Origin: Cymodocea nodosa
Lineage: Eukaryota; Streptophyta; Magnoliopsida; Alismatales; Cymodoceaceae
Reading direction: 5' to 3'
NCBI GenBank assembly: GCA_036874045.1
Contig: CM072336.1
Location: 8,956,501 to 9,020,500 of the forward strand
Length of the DNA: 64,000 bases
Below, in pieces: positions 33,512 to 45,384 of this stretch. Position 1 is the stretch's first letter; each line of letters begins with the position of its first letter. The notes beneath the pieces are model-generated. The model did not search any database. It saw nothing but the letters and a program-made list of their open reading frames with translations, and was not told the origin of the DNA. The position numbers and the translations under genes were made by a program.

Positions 33512-35413
33512 TTAAGATAAAGAACATGCAAAACCAATAATTGGTCTAATACCACTATTTTGAATTTCAAGCTCTGGTTTCTGAATTTCCAGTTCACTAC
33601 AATTGTCTAAAATTTTAGAAACACTAATAACTGAATTTCTAGAACAAGAAACAAGATTTTTAGAAACATTGATAGTCATGTTAGTGGTACATTTAGATAA
33701 ATTACATTGGTTTATATTATTACTACATGATTCATCCCTTGAAGTACTTACTTCTACATATTTATTACCTTGTTTCATAATAAAAGGAATTTTAGTCTTA
33801 GATTTACTTAAACTGCAACTAATAAATCCTTTGTTGGCTTGAGATTCAAGATAATCAAATCCTAAGCCAAATTTATATGACACCACAAGGGTACTAGTTA
33901 GCTTGTCTAACTTAGTTTGACTTAAGTTCCATTTCTCAATGGTGGAATTTAAATCTAGCTCTCTCATTTTTAATTTATCAATCTCTAACTCACGATCATT
34001 TATGTTGTTTCCCAATTTTTCATTTTCAGATTCTATCTTTAATTTTTCAGCATTTATATTCTATATTTGTTCATGCAAGACACATTCATTAAATCTAAAT
34101 TTATGCAAATCTCTAGCATGATTTTCATTATCACATTTAAACTTTTCTAAAGTAGTAGATGGGAAACAATTTTCTTCTTCCATAATGGACAAAGAGTTTC
34201 TAATATTCTTATTTTCCAATTTACAAACTTTAAGTTTTTGTAATAATGCATGATAAGCACATAATAATTCATCAAAGTTAAAATCTGAATGACTTTTAGG
34301 ATAAGATATTATCTCATACTCATCTACCATGAAGCACACTTGAGCAACGTCTTCTGACTCTTGTTCTTCTTCTAAATGTAAAGATTTTGATAATAATTCC
34401 TTAGATTCAAACTCTTCTGATGTGTCATCCCAAGTAACCATCAAAGCCTTTTTTTTGTAAAACTTTTTCTGAGTCTTCTTCTTTTGATTTGTCCTACTTT
34501 GTTTTTCCTTTTTCCTTATAGGACAATCTAGAGAAAGATGTCCATGTTTCTTGCAATTGTAACATATATACTTTCTAGATGAAGAATTCTTTTCGTTTAG
34601 TGACTTTGATGTTGTGAGTTTATCATTTTTGTTCCTTTGTTGTTTCCTAGCTTTCCATGCCTTCTTGAATTTCCTAGTCAGCAAAATCAAATCCTCGTCA
34701 GAATTAGTGGATATTTTAGAATCTGAATTAATTTTAAAGGTTATTTCTTTCTTCATTTTTAATTTATTATGACTTAGTGAATCATTTAATTGAACTTCAT
34801 AAGCAGTTAAATTTCCTATAAGTTCATTTATAATATAAACATTTAAGTCTTGTGATTTTTTAATTGATGTCACTTTCTAAGACCATTTAGAACTTAGGGA
34901 TCTGAGAATTTTTCTCATCAAATCCTTCTATTCAAAATTCTTTCCTAAGTATTTTAAGGAATTTATGATATCTAGGAATCTGGAAAATATCTTAGAAATA
35001 CTTTCGTCTTCATGCATCATAAAGAGTACATATTTATGAATTAACATATTAATTTTAGTCTCTTTAACTTGAGAAGTACCTTCATATGAAGCTTCTAATG
35101 TATGTCACATCTCATAAGTAGATTTATATGCTGATACTTTACTAAACTATTTATATCTCAATGCACAAAATAAGATATTTATGTCTTTTGCATTCAGAGT
35201 TTCATTTTCTTTTTTAGTAACTATTCAAGTATTATAAGGAGTAGTTAATGGATTATATGGTTTAGAAATCATGAACCACAACTTGTGATCTATAATTTGA
35301 AAAAAAACTATCATCCTATATTTCCAATATTCAAAATGTATTCCATCAAATAAAGGAGGACGATTAAGATTTTGGCTTTCATACAAAGAAAAATTACCAT
35401 TTCCAGTAGCCAT
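33512..35413 (-). pseudogene. Copia-B gag
   Basis: 35413-35225 starts MATGNGNFS, then NRPPLFDGIHFEYWKYRM, the standard Copia gag beginning. 34873-34061 carries INELIGNLTAYEVQL, a K-rich stretch, the CCHC knuckle CYNCKKHGHLSLDC, and an acidic region. 34015-33512 continues with coiled-coil-like sequence before the protease. Gag forms the particle and binds RNA. The gene is broken, but three long stretches remain open. Confidence 0.85.
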
Positions 35414-35544
35414 CTTACGTAAGATATTTCAACCTATAAGATTTTAAACAATTTAAAACTTTCAAAAACAACTTGACCCTATAATCAACAAAGTTAAACA
35501 TATGCTTAGATATTAATTTCTGTTTAAAAACAAAGAGGGTAAAA

Positions 35545-35559
35545 CATGCTCTAATACCA
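35545..35559 (-). other. Primer binding site of Copia-B
   Basis: The minus strand reads TGGTATTAGAGCATG, close to the TGGTATCAGAGC complement of initiator-Met tRNA used by most plant Copia elements. It is two bases from the LTR end. Confidence 0.85.
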
Positions 35560-35561
35560 CT

Positions 35562-36420
35562 TGCAGGATTGAATGACTACACAAGAGGGGGATGAATTGT
35601 GTTTTTCAATATTTTCAATTATAATTAAAACTTCAAAATTAAAAATAAGTCGAGACACTATTTTAATCAAATCATTTTATTCAAGGTTTTAATTACAATA
35701 TACAATTCAATTCTCCAAAGAAATTGTAGATGCAATTATATAACGATACCATGTTTCATCTACTCAATTTCATAACTACAAATAGAGAAAACTAATTTAT
35801 GGAATTTAAAACCTTTCTCCCTATTTGAGATTTTTCTTCTTCTTCTGCAAATCTTCAGTGACTAATATCTAACTTTCTCTACTTCACTAAATTTGCTTTT
35901 TTATGATTCTTCAATTTTTTAGTGACATTTATTTGACTTTCTCTTCTTCACTGAATTTTCTTCTATCAGAAAGTTTTTCCCTGTAGAGGTGTTTTGATCC
36001 CTAAAAATATATTTCGTTTGGAGTGCAAGGATGATTGATCAATGAGAATTCTATGTCTTTTATATGGTACCTTCATTTCATGTATATCTTTCATGTTTAA
36101 CCATAATTAGTTTTTCACTCTTGACATCTTCTCTTTTTCCTTCATTGAAATATACACGTTCTGACCTATGTTTTCCTCTTGAATTTTCTTTAACCATCAA
36201 TTTTGGATCTTTGAAAAATTTTCTGCAAAATAAACTTTCTCGTCTAAAATTTTTCATCAAATGTAATAAGAAGTCATGTTAATGTTAACTAAATGAATAA
36301 AACAAGTAGAATTATAACTTAACGAGTTCATTATGTGCCAAATCACGTGACAAGTATTGTAGTTAACTCAACGAACTAAGTCTATGGTATTACGCTAACT
36401 CAACGAACTAGCTTCATGGT
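35562..36420 (-). repeat. Copia-B 5' LTR piece
   Basis: The LTR end next to the PBS is TGCAGGATTGAATGACTACA in plus sense. It matches 31254-32130 and 41292-42160. At 36420 it changes abruptly into module C. Confidence 0.8.
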
Positions 36421-38312
36421 AAAATATATATTTTTTATCATAATAAAAAATATATAATGTTAAAATATATGAAAGGAGAATAAGGAAAATAGTCTCATGC
36501 ATAGGAAAAATTACTGGAATACCCTCACCCATGCTAAAATTACAAATACTCAGATAGGAGTATAAACTATCCAAAATATAAAAATATAGTTAGATAAGAG
36601 TCTAAACTATCTATATGATATATTTTGATAATATATATATATATATCAAAAAGTTAATGGTACACTAATTACCAAGATAAACTTAAAATATTAAATGTAC
36701 TCTGAGAGGAGCCTAAGCTGTTTAACGCCTCCTCATAATGGTACGAGAAGTTTGATGGCAAATTTAAAATATTTTCTATCATTTTTCTTTATTTGCAAGA
36801 ATTATATTTTACAACATTAACTTGTACCTTTATTTGCAAATGATAATGAAATTTAATTTATCTGGACATATGTGATATGTTTGATGTGATCAAAACAATG
36901 CGTATGAAGTATCATTCTTATGAGAAGATGTAAGGTACAAGATTAGTCATTAATCCTTAAGAGGTTTATTGACACATCTATATGAAATAGATATATCCTA
37001 AGATGCACAAGAGAAATATGATGCATATTTTTCCAAGGGAAAAAGGATCAAGAAAAACCTATGTTCAATAGAATGGCACACCTGGTGAGACCTCTCCTCC
37101 TTAGTATCATGTCTCATAGGAAAAACATACCTTTAGCCATTATATAATGACATTTACTCATGCTATTAATAGATATTACAGGAAGTTTGCAATGGCCTCC
37201 ATAGTTTCTTACATAATGTTCGTTGGATTTGGAAGCTTTGAGTCTACCACTATGATACATGTGTATGAGAATGATGTGTAGGTTCCCATGAAACTCCATG
37301 TTCTCTTGACACCTACTACTTTTGTAGCATCTACTATTCCAATTTTTTAATCAACTATTGGAAACCCTATGTCTAAAACACAAGTTCCTACTACAAGAAT
37401 GAAGTCTTAGCACTACTTCCCCATTGACTACCATCGCAAATGAGTGCAGCATCATTAGGGTTTTTAAGCTTCATTGGGACAGATGATCCTCTATTCATCA
37501 GATAAGCAGCTGTACTGATAGCTTCAGCCTAGAATGCTTTGAGAAAACTTGCATGTAGTCTCATGCATCTAACCCATTCATTTAAGGTCTTGTTCATTCT
37601 CTTAGTAACACCATTTTGTTGTAGAGTCCCAACTATAGTCCTTTGCCTTTTGATTCTTTATTTTTTATAGTAGATTTTAAGTTCATGGCTATCATATTCC
37701 CCTTCATTGTTTGACCTGATTGGTTTCAATTTTCTATTACATTGATTTTCCACTTCTACTTTCCATCTCTTGAAAACTTGATTTCAGGACAAAGTCTATA
37801 AATTATTTCTAAATTCTTAGAAACTTTAATAATACTTGATTTCATTTTAGATACTTACATTTTTTATCTAAAATATTAATATTTTACTCTCTTGGGCATT
37901 TTTTATAGTTTCATATTATAGTTTAATACTTGACATATGTAATTTTATTTTAAAGATTTCTATTAATATCTAAAATATTTGGATTTTTATTTTTCATATA
38001 TGTATAATTTTAATATCTAGATATTTATAGTTTATATCTAATACATTTAATTTAATCTAATTTTTACACATATTTTAGGTATGTATATTTTATATCCAAA
38101 CATACTTCTAATTTTGAATCTTTACATATTTATATCCCATATATAAGATATTTATCTTTGTTTAATTTTTCATATTGTATTTTAGATATTTATATTTTAT
38201 ATCTAAAATACTTCAATCTTAGATACTTATATTTTATATTTAAGTTTTCTTTAGTTTGATCTTAGATACCTTTGTTTAGTATCTAATACTTCTAGATTTT
38301 AAAATTTCTACA
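36421..38312 (+). repeat. Module C: partial copy of module A split by a Copia fragment
   Basis: 36421-36730 matches 120-440 almost base for base. 37800-38312 matches 60838-61330 and, from 38085 on, 465-690. Between them lies about 1.06 kb with Copia integrase. So copy C carries an insertion, or copy A lost it. It ends where Athila-2 begins. Confidence 0.75.
36731..37799 (-). pseudogene. Copia integrase fragment of a different lineage
   Basis: The minus strand near 37640-37430 encodes QQNGVTKRMNKTLNEWVRCM and AAYLMNRGSSVPMKLKNP, the end of a Ty1/Copia integrase core. The codon content differs from the Copia elements on both sides, and the motif set resembles the smaller Copia lineages. The rest of the interval gives no clear product. 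It is a short, broken fossil. Confidence 0.65.
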
Positions 38313-38514
38313 AATATAATTGTGTCTATTCTTCATTTTCTGATAGTAAATCTACAAAAATAAGCTCTCTATGCCTTTTTGCCAAAATTATAAGCTTTGA
38401 CTTAACAGTTAGAGTCTCAGGTACTTTTTCTTTCTTTACAACAGTTGGCTTTGAAGGCCTAGTTTCAAGTTCTTTTTGTATAGTGGCTGGTATTATTCCA
38501 GCTACTATATGATA

Positions 38515-39102
38515 TTATTCTACTTTAATTTCATAATGAGTTTTTAACCTATCTTCTGCTTGTTTCTTCATCATAGCATTATATAGAATATGTGCTTTAG
38601 CTATACCCATGACCTCTTCATCTCCTTGGTCTTTACAGAGTTGAACTAATTTCACAAATTCTTCACTTTGCTTTGCAAACTCAAGTGCACGAAACTGAAT
38701 AGTGACCTTTGGTGTTTCTGATTGTTGTAGGGGTCTAGATTGTTCTTGTTCTTCTTGTGGTTGTTCTCTATTTCTATATTTTTCCGCATAATAGGCTATT
38801 TTCTTCAATAACCATAGCCTGGATTTACGCCTAATCAATTCTAGGGTAATTTTGTTATTAGGTCTTAACCTTCTTTTCTTATTAACGATAGTTTCAGTTG
38901 CCATTCTCATTCTCGTTTCTAAAATACTAGGTGTTTTTACAATTAAATCTACTAACTTTTGCGTAAAGCAGAAAATTTGTTCTTCTACCTCTTGTAGCTC
39001 TTTCTCCTTGATTGTATTTCGAATCTTTTTCCTTGAATACCAATCTTTAGACCACTTGAGGAATTCTGTAGTGTCATTCTCATTCCACCAATTTTGTTCC
39101 AT
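38515..39102 (-). pseudogene. Athila-2 extra 3' ORF
   Basis: This 195-residue open stretch starts with a WWNENDTTEFLKWSKDWY tract (tryptophan-rich), followed by a charged coiled-coil-like stretch, PNNKITLELIRRKSRLWL, a Q/E-rich segment, and ends IAKAHILYNAMMKKQAEDRL. It is clearly related to 20966-20544 of Athila-1, both in sequence and in position behind integrase. Retention of a fairly long frame in two diverged copies suggests the protein once mattered to the element; its function is unknown. An acidic stretch follows down to about 38330. Confidence 0.65.
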
Positions 39103-39279
39103 CTTCTACTTCGTTATATTACGGGATTGAACAAAATGAAAATAGCTTTCACAATGCTAAGTACTAAATGATTTTTGTTGATAATGCCCCTAATCCTAAG
39201 TTTTTAAAGGTTAAATAAGCCCTAAGTTTTGGTGGGCTATTAGGTTATTTCCTATGCAAATTACGCACAACTTAACCTT

Positions 39280-39440
39280 ACTACTCCGTTGAGTTATAGG
39301 TTAACTCAACAAATTAAGTTTGTGGACTTATCCTAGTACTTCGCTGAATTACAAGTTTACTCAACGGAATAAGTTTGTGGACTTACCAATAGACTCAACA
39401 AAGTAAGTTTATTGAGTTAAGCATAACTTAACAGACTTTA
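39280..39440. repeat. Palindrome cluster behind Athila-2 pol
   Basis: CTCCGTTGAGTTATAGG, TTAACTCAACAAATTAAG, TTTACTCAACGGAATAAG and TTTATTGAGTTAAGCATAAC occur in a row. The location is the same as in Athila-1 (21300-21450). Confidence 0.7.
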
Positions 39441-39479
39441 AAAAAACTTTTTCTAGTAAAATATAATATAAATATAATT

Positions 39480-39960
39480 TTTACTTTAGTCAAAATCAAA
39501 GAAGCTTCTATCTGACCGACCCTTACTTTTATAATTTTTCCTAAATTTGGTTGAATTGATAATTTTCGTCAATCAAACCAGTGATTAATATACATATATA
39601 TTTCTTTGGTTTTTTATTTCGATCAAACTGGTAGATTTCTGGTTATACCAAGATTTTATATATAAAATTTTCACTAATTTGGTTAAACCAATATACTGTT
39701 CTGGTCAAATTGACATTATATAATTATATATAAAAATTAATAATAAAATTTTTTTAGACTTCGATTGAATCAAGAATAAATTTTGGTTAAACTAAAATTG
39801 TTTTACTATTAATAATTATATATATATATATCTTTACTCGGTCAAACTGATATTAAAATTTGGTCGAATTGATAATTTTTCTTAAGATACTAGGTTAAAT
39901 TGGTTTTACATCTCGGTTTAACTGACAATAATATATATATAAAAATTTAATTTAATTTTT
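39480..39960. repeat. Worn TCGGTT/AACCGA array
   Basis: Phrases such as TTTGGTTGAATTGAT, TCGATCAAACTGGTAG, TTTGGTTAAACCAATA and TCTCGGTTTAACTGACA alternate with TA-rich spacers. The array is the counterpart of 21480-21830 but with many C-to-T and G-to-A type changes. Confidence 0.65.
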
Positions 39961-40307
39961 TTTGGCTATATATATATGATGTATTTCACTTAAGTAATGA
40001 GACTTGGGTAGTCTTCTACTCTTACTTCTTCTATAATTCTAAATGTATTTTTTACAAATTAAAGGATGGGTTGAAGTCTTTCCCCATTAACTTTAAATAA
40101 ATTCTGATTTTTAAGATTTTCTTCTCAATTATCCATGAGAATAAATATTTTGTACTATGTATGGTCTGCCCATTTAGATCTTAATTTCCTTAGATGGCTA
40201 TGAAGTCTAGACATGTAAAGATACACCTCTTGTCTTATTTCAAAGATTTTTGGGATAATTTTTCTATCATGTCATAACCTCATTTTTTCTTTTTCTACTA
40301 ATGTTCT

Positions 40308-40990
40308 TCAATAAGCTTCATTTCTAAATTCTTCTAATTCGATTAATTGTATCTTTCTATACTCAACAACTCTATCTATGTCAATATTCAAAGTCCTTAA
40401 TGCCCAAGAAGCTTTATGTTCTAATTCATTGGGTAAGTGACAACTCTTTCCATATACTATCTTAAAAGTTGACATTCCTAGATTAGTTTTATAAGCAGTT
40501 CTGTAAGCCCAAAGTGCATATATTAACCTTGTAGCCCAATCTTTTCTAGTAAGGTTAACTACTTTTTCTAGAATTAGTTTGATTTGCTTATTTGCACTTT
40601 CAATTTGTCCACTTGTTTGAGGATGATATGAAGTTGTAATCTTGCAATTTACTCCATATTTCTTCATTAAAGTTTCAAAACTTCTATTACAAAAGTGAGT
40701 TCCTCTATCGCTAATAGCAACTTTAGGTACTCCAAATCTAGCAATTATATTAGTTTTTATAAAATGTATTACCACTTTGTTGTTATTGGTTTTTGTAGAA
40801 ATTACTTCTATCCATTTAGACACATAATCCACACCTAGAAATATATAATTATATTGATTAGACATAGGGAATAGACCCATAAAATCAATTCCCTATATAT
40901 CAAAGATTTTAACTTCAACAATAGGATTTAAAGGCATCATGTTTCTCCTTGATATCCTTCCTATTTGTTGATATCTTAAACAACTCAAAC
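40308..40990 (-). pseudogene. Athila-2 integrase
   Basis: The open part (190 residues) holds [33 protein letters not shown] (second catalytic Asp), [16 protein letters not shown] (catalytic Glu), [14 protein letters not shown] and [14 protein letters not shown]. It resembles the Athila-1 integrase at roughly four residues in five. It is broken. Confidence 0.85.
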
Positions 40991-41291
40991 AATATTTTTA
41001 AGCATCTTTAAATAATGTTGGCTAATAAAAACTACATTGTAAGACTTTAACAATAGTTTTTCTTGAACCAAAATGTCTTCCATATGCTTGGTTATGACAG
41101 AAAGATAATATGCTTACATATTTGGTTTTGGAATACACCTCCTTATGACAAAATTAGGATATTTCTTAAATAAGTAAGGGTCTTCCCAATGGTAATATTT
41201 TACTCTAGAAAAGAATAATTTCTTATTTTGTCTATTCCAATCCTTAGGTGTTAATTTTGTAACTAAATAATTAACTGTCTACGTATTAAGG

Positions 41292-42834
41292 TGTAGGATC
41301 GTATGGCTACACAAGAGGGGGTTGAATTGTGTATTTCAATATTTTCGATTATAATTGAAACTTCAAAACTCAAAAATAAGTTGAGACTCTATTTTCATAA
41401 AATCATTTTTATTCAAGGTTTCAATTACAATATACAATTCAATTCTGCTCAAAAATTGTAGATACAATTATATATCGATACCATGTTTCATCTATACAAT
41501 TTCATAACTACAAACAGAGAAAACTAATTTGCAGAATTTAAAACATTTCTCCCTGTTTGAGATCTTTCTTCTTCTTCTACTTTTTCTTCTTTAGTAATTC
41601 TTCAGTGACAAATATCTTGTCTTTCTCTACTTCACCGAATTTGCTTTCTTTTGATACTTTAGATCTTCAGTGACATAGATCTTACCTTTTTCTGCTTCAC
41701 TGAATTTTCTTCCACTTGAGAGCTTTTCCTCGAAAAGTGTTTTTGATCCTTGAAAAGATTTTTCGTTTGGTATGCAGGGATAATTGATCAACTAGAATTC
41801 TATGCCTTTTATACTGTATCTTCATTTCATGCATATCCTCCACGTTTAATCACTATCAGTTTTCCACTTCTTCACGTCTTCTCTTTTTCCTTCATCAAAA
41901 TACACACATTCTAACTCACGTTTACATTTCAAATTTTCTTTAATCATCAATCCTAGATCTCTGAAAAATTTCCTACAAAATAAACTTTCTCGTCCAAAAT
42001 TTTTCAATAGTGTAATAAGTAGTCGTTACTTTAATGTTAACTAAACGAGTAACACAAGTAGATATATAACTTAACGTTTCTAACTTAACGAGTTCCTCAT
42101 GTGCCAACTCACGTGACAAGTATTATAGCTAACTCAACGAACTAAGTCTGTGGTGTTACGCTAACTCAACGAACCAACTTCATGGTGTTACGATAACTCA
42201 ACGAACCATCTCCGTTGTGTTACAAACAACTCAACAAACCAGTAATAAACAAATGTTTTTATAATCAGAATTTTACCACGTGCAAAAATAACAACTTAAG
42301 TTTTATAACGCTAACCTAACGCGTTGCCTTAGTGTTCAATATAGCAACTCAATGCGTTTAGTTATGTTAACTTAACAAGTTAAACATGTGCACCTCACGT
42401 GATACAATATAACATTCGTAACTTTTAATTCACCACGTGTACAACACTAACTTAATGAGTTTATCTCTTCTTTTACTCACTAATTTAACGAGTTCTCACG
42501 TGATCTCTATACAAATAACACTCTAACTTAACTAGCTGTCTAAATGTGCACTGTTCATGATACAGAAAATATAACTTTAAAACATATCATGTTTTTCAAT
42601 AAAAACACACATTAACTTAACGTTTAGTTAAATAAGAAATTACTACAACGAAATGACTAGTTATTAATTTAGTATAATTTTAGATCCAATACAGACAAGT
42701 ATTTATATTAGTAAGCTTTTTCTGTAATAATTGATGTTTTTAATTTCTTTTCACAAGCAATAGTAATTGAGTAAATATAATTATTTTCATTCAACACACA
42801 CCATCAAAACAAAATACTCAACACAAGGCATTAT
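41292..42834 (-). repeat. Complete solo Copia LTR inside Athila-2 pol
   Basis: It begins TGTAGGATCG and ends ACTCAACA, 1,543 bases, between flanking TAAGG and CAAGG, a 5-base target duplication with one change. The uninterrupted pol sequence of Athila-1 at 24450-24480 confirms the insertion site. This is the full-length reference for the Copia-1 and Copia-B LTR pieces. Its U3 at 42295-42550 resembles the Athila LTR U3. Confidence 0.85.
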
Positions 42835-43358
42835 TTCTATTGTCATTAATTGTTCATTAGGAAAGTGATCCTTAATCTCAATTTTAGAATTTTCTATTTG
42901 TAACTTAATAAGTGATCAGCTACTACATTCTTACATCCTTTTTTATCTTTAATTTCTAAGTCAAATTCTTACAATAATAATATCCACTGGATCAGTCTAG
43001 GCTTAATTTCTTTTTTTGCTATTAGATGCTTTAAAGCTGAATGATCTATGTATACTAGTACTTTAACTCTAATTAAATACAATCTAAATTTTTCTAAGGC
43101 AAACACAACAACTAATAATTCTGTTTTAGTAGTTGTACAATTTATCTGAGCTTCATTTAAGGTTTTGCTTGCATAATGAATTACTCTAGGAGATTTTTCT
43201 ATTTTCTACCCTAACATAGTTTCTATAGTAAAATCAGATGCATCACACATTAACTCAAATGGGTGATTCTAATTAGGTGCTTGTATTATAATAGTTGTAA
43301 TTAAGCTAGTTTTAAGCTTAAAGAAAGTTTCTTTACAATTTCTATCAAATTTAAATGG
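42835..43358 (-). pseudogene. Athila-2 RNase H segment
   Basis: The complement matches the Athila-1 RNase H part (24480-25010): ALKHLIxKKE-like and LMCDASDF-like sequence near 43235. It is bounded by the two solo LTRs and broken by several changes. Confidence 0.7.
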
Positions 43359-43989
43359 GACATTGTTTAGAATGAAAAAGTGCATAATATTAATGGTTAA
43401 TGAATGGTAAATTGCATAATAGTTAGCTTATCATATGAGAATTAAGCCATTATGTCATAATTATATGATTACATGCCTTAATTACAGAATATGCATAATT
43501 TCAAGAAATTAGTGTTAATTAAATATCATTTCTAAAAGATTGAAAACATGGTTTACATGTGGTTTTATAGTATTAAGCATAATATGTTTTATTTGCACAT
43601 ATTTATATCATGTATAGTGCACGGTAATAACTCATTGAGTTAGTGTTCTTTTTTTAAAAAGATCATGTGCCAACTTGTTGAGTTACAGGTTTAAAGGTGT
43701 AAAAAGATCACATGAGAACTCGTTGAGTTAGCGAGCAAAACTATAAGTTGTATATCTGAACTCGTTAAGTAACATTATGCATGTGTTGAATTTAAATGTT
43801 ATACTATCACGTGAGTTGCACATGTTTAACTCGTTAAGTTAGCATAACTATATGCGTTGAATTACTTGATTAAATACTAAGGTAATGAGTTATGTTAGTG
43901 TTATAAGCTTATAAGTTATTTCTTTATTTCACGTGATACATATATTATTATTTATATCAAGTCCATTGAGTTAAGCTTAACTCAACGAG

Positions 43990-44090
43990 GTAAGTCCGTT
44001 GAGTTATAATTAAGTCAACGAAGTAAGTCCGTTGAGTTATAATTAAGTCAACGAAGTAAGTCCATTGAGTTACGTTAACTCCATGGACTA
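43990..44090 (+). repeat. 33-base tandem palindromic units in an Athila LTR
   Basis: The unit beginning GTAAGTCCGTTGAGTTA starts at 43990, 44023 and 44056, exactly 33 bases apart; each contains the inverted halves GTTGAGTTA and TTAAGTCAAC. The same LTR in Athila-1 has fewer copies, so the array has expanded here. Confidence 0.8.
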
Positions 44091-44267
44091 GTTATTTGCT
44101 AATATTTAAATGTGAGCAATTGCAGAAACAGGAAATTCGAAGGAAAACTATGATTGCACGTATCACGTAAGATTTAACTCGTGGAATGAAGAAGAAATCA
44201 CTATCGTTGATACGAATGAAGGAGATCCAACCGATCATTTAGGCGGAAACAGTTACTACTGAAAGAA

Positions 44268-44277
44268 ATATAAAAGG
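44268..44277 (+). promoter_or_regulatory. TATA box of the Athila LTR
   Basis: ATATAAAAGG lies about 900 bases into the LTR, after the palindrome-rich U3, at the place expected for the U3/R promoter. It is also present in the complement of the Athila-1 LTR near 29030-29045. Confidence 0.55.
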
Positions 44278-45384
44278 AAAAAAGAAAGAATGAAGGATGG
44301 GTGTGGAGAACCACGCTAACTACAGCAAGCGTTAGTCATTTCCTGAAGTTCTACCAAAATCACACCACCAATCACTAATCATCGAAAGTTTGTGAAGATA
44401 CTTTTCAGATGTCAGGTCGATTTCGAGTCAAACACGATGACTGACAACCATTGTGAGGAGTGATCCCATCCTAGGAAGGGAACCCGTTTTCACAAAGCAT
44501 TGAATCATCTCTTAGGAGATAGTAAAGTTTCTAGCCTTGTTTTGGGTTGATGCTAATATACTGAAGAGGAGATCAACTTACAAGTCTTGGTTTGCAATTC
44601 TATTGGGAGAGAGACGCGTAATAGTAAGTGATTAAGTTTTCAGTGGTGTAATCACGTCGCATATATTGACGGGAGTTTTTACTATCAATAGAGAATTTTA
44701 CATTTCACCTTTCGTTCATCTTTAGGAACATATCATAACAAAAACAAACCAAAAACTCATTATCTATTTTTATATTTATCAAATCACTATTGTATCGTTT
44801 GTTTTGTATTGTTAGTAATGTTAGTATTGTCATTATTGTTGAATATTTTATGTTTATTTCATTCTAGAAAATAGAAAATCATCTTACTGATTACTGAAAC
44901 TAGTTTGTATTCAATTCTAAAATCTTGATTAATATGGTTACTGTTTGAAATATCTGAATGTTAGTGTTTATTAATGATAAATACTATATAAACTAACATT
45001 AAAAGCTGAATTGATGTTATTTACATTCTATGAAACCACCCAATGGATGACCAAATTTCTCTATGAACAGCAAATTTAATTGGAACTTACTAGTGAAGCT
45101 TGTGGAGTTAACTTAAGTCCATGAGGATAGTCCATTGAGTTAGTAGTAAGTCAACAAAGTACGTAATTCAACACACATAAATCTCTAGCTATAAAAATCA
45201 ACATAGTATAAAAATTTTACTCGGTCTTTGTGAGATTGACCTATACTTGCACATTTATGCAATAGAGACTATGCACTTGTAGTTAAAAAATAAATTAGAT
45301 GTAATATCTAATTTATGGAAATTATTTGTTTACTTCTAAAAGAAATTATAAACATATATTTAAGCAAACAAAATTCACCAAATA

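Larger units (their letters stand above)
31254..36420 (-). mobile_element. Copia-B: Ty1/Copia element with parts of both LTRs
   Basis: On the minus strand: LTR piece (36420-35562), PBS (35559-35545), gag (35413-34061), a coiled-coil-like and linker region (34015-33512), protease/pre-integrase region (33200-32511), the start of integrase and the second LTR piece (about 32190-31254). No RT or RNase H is present, so it could only have moved with help. It is broken in several places and looks old. Its low half is duplicated at 6810-9024. Confidence 0.85.
43364..45384 (+). repeat. Solo Athila LTR inside Athila-2 RT
   Basis: It starts TGTTTAGAATGAAAAAGTGC at 43364 and ends about 45384; GACAT stands on both sides (43359-43363 and 45385-45389) as a 5-base target duplication. 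The orientation is opposite to the host element. It is about 2.02 kb, slightly longer than the Athila-1 LTR. Confidence 0.85.
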
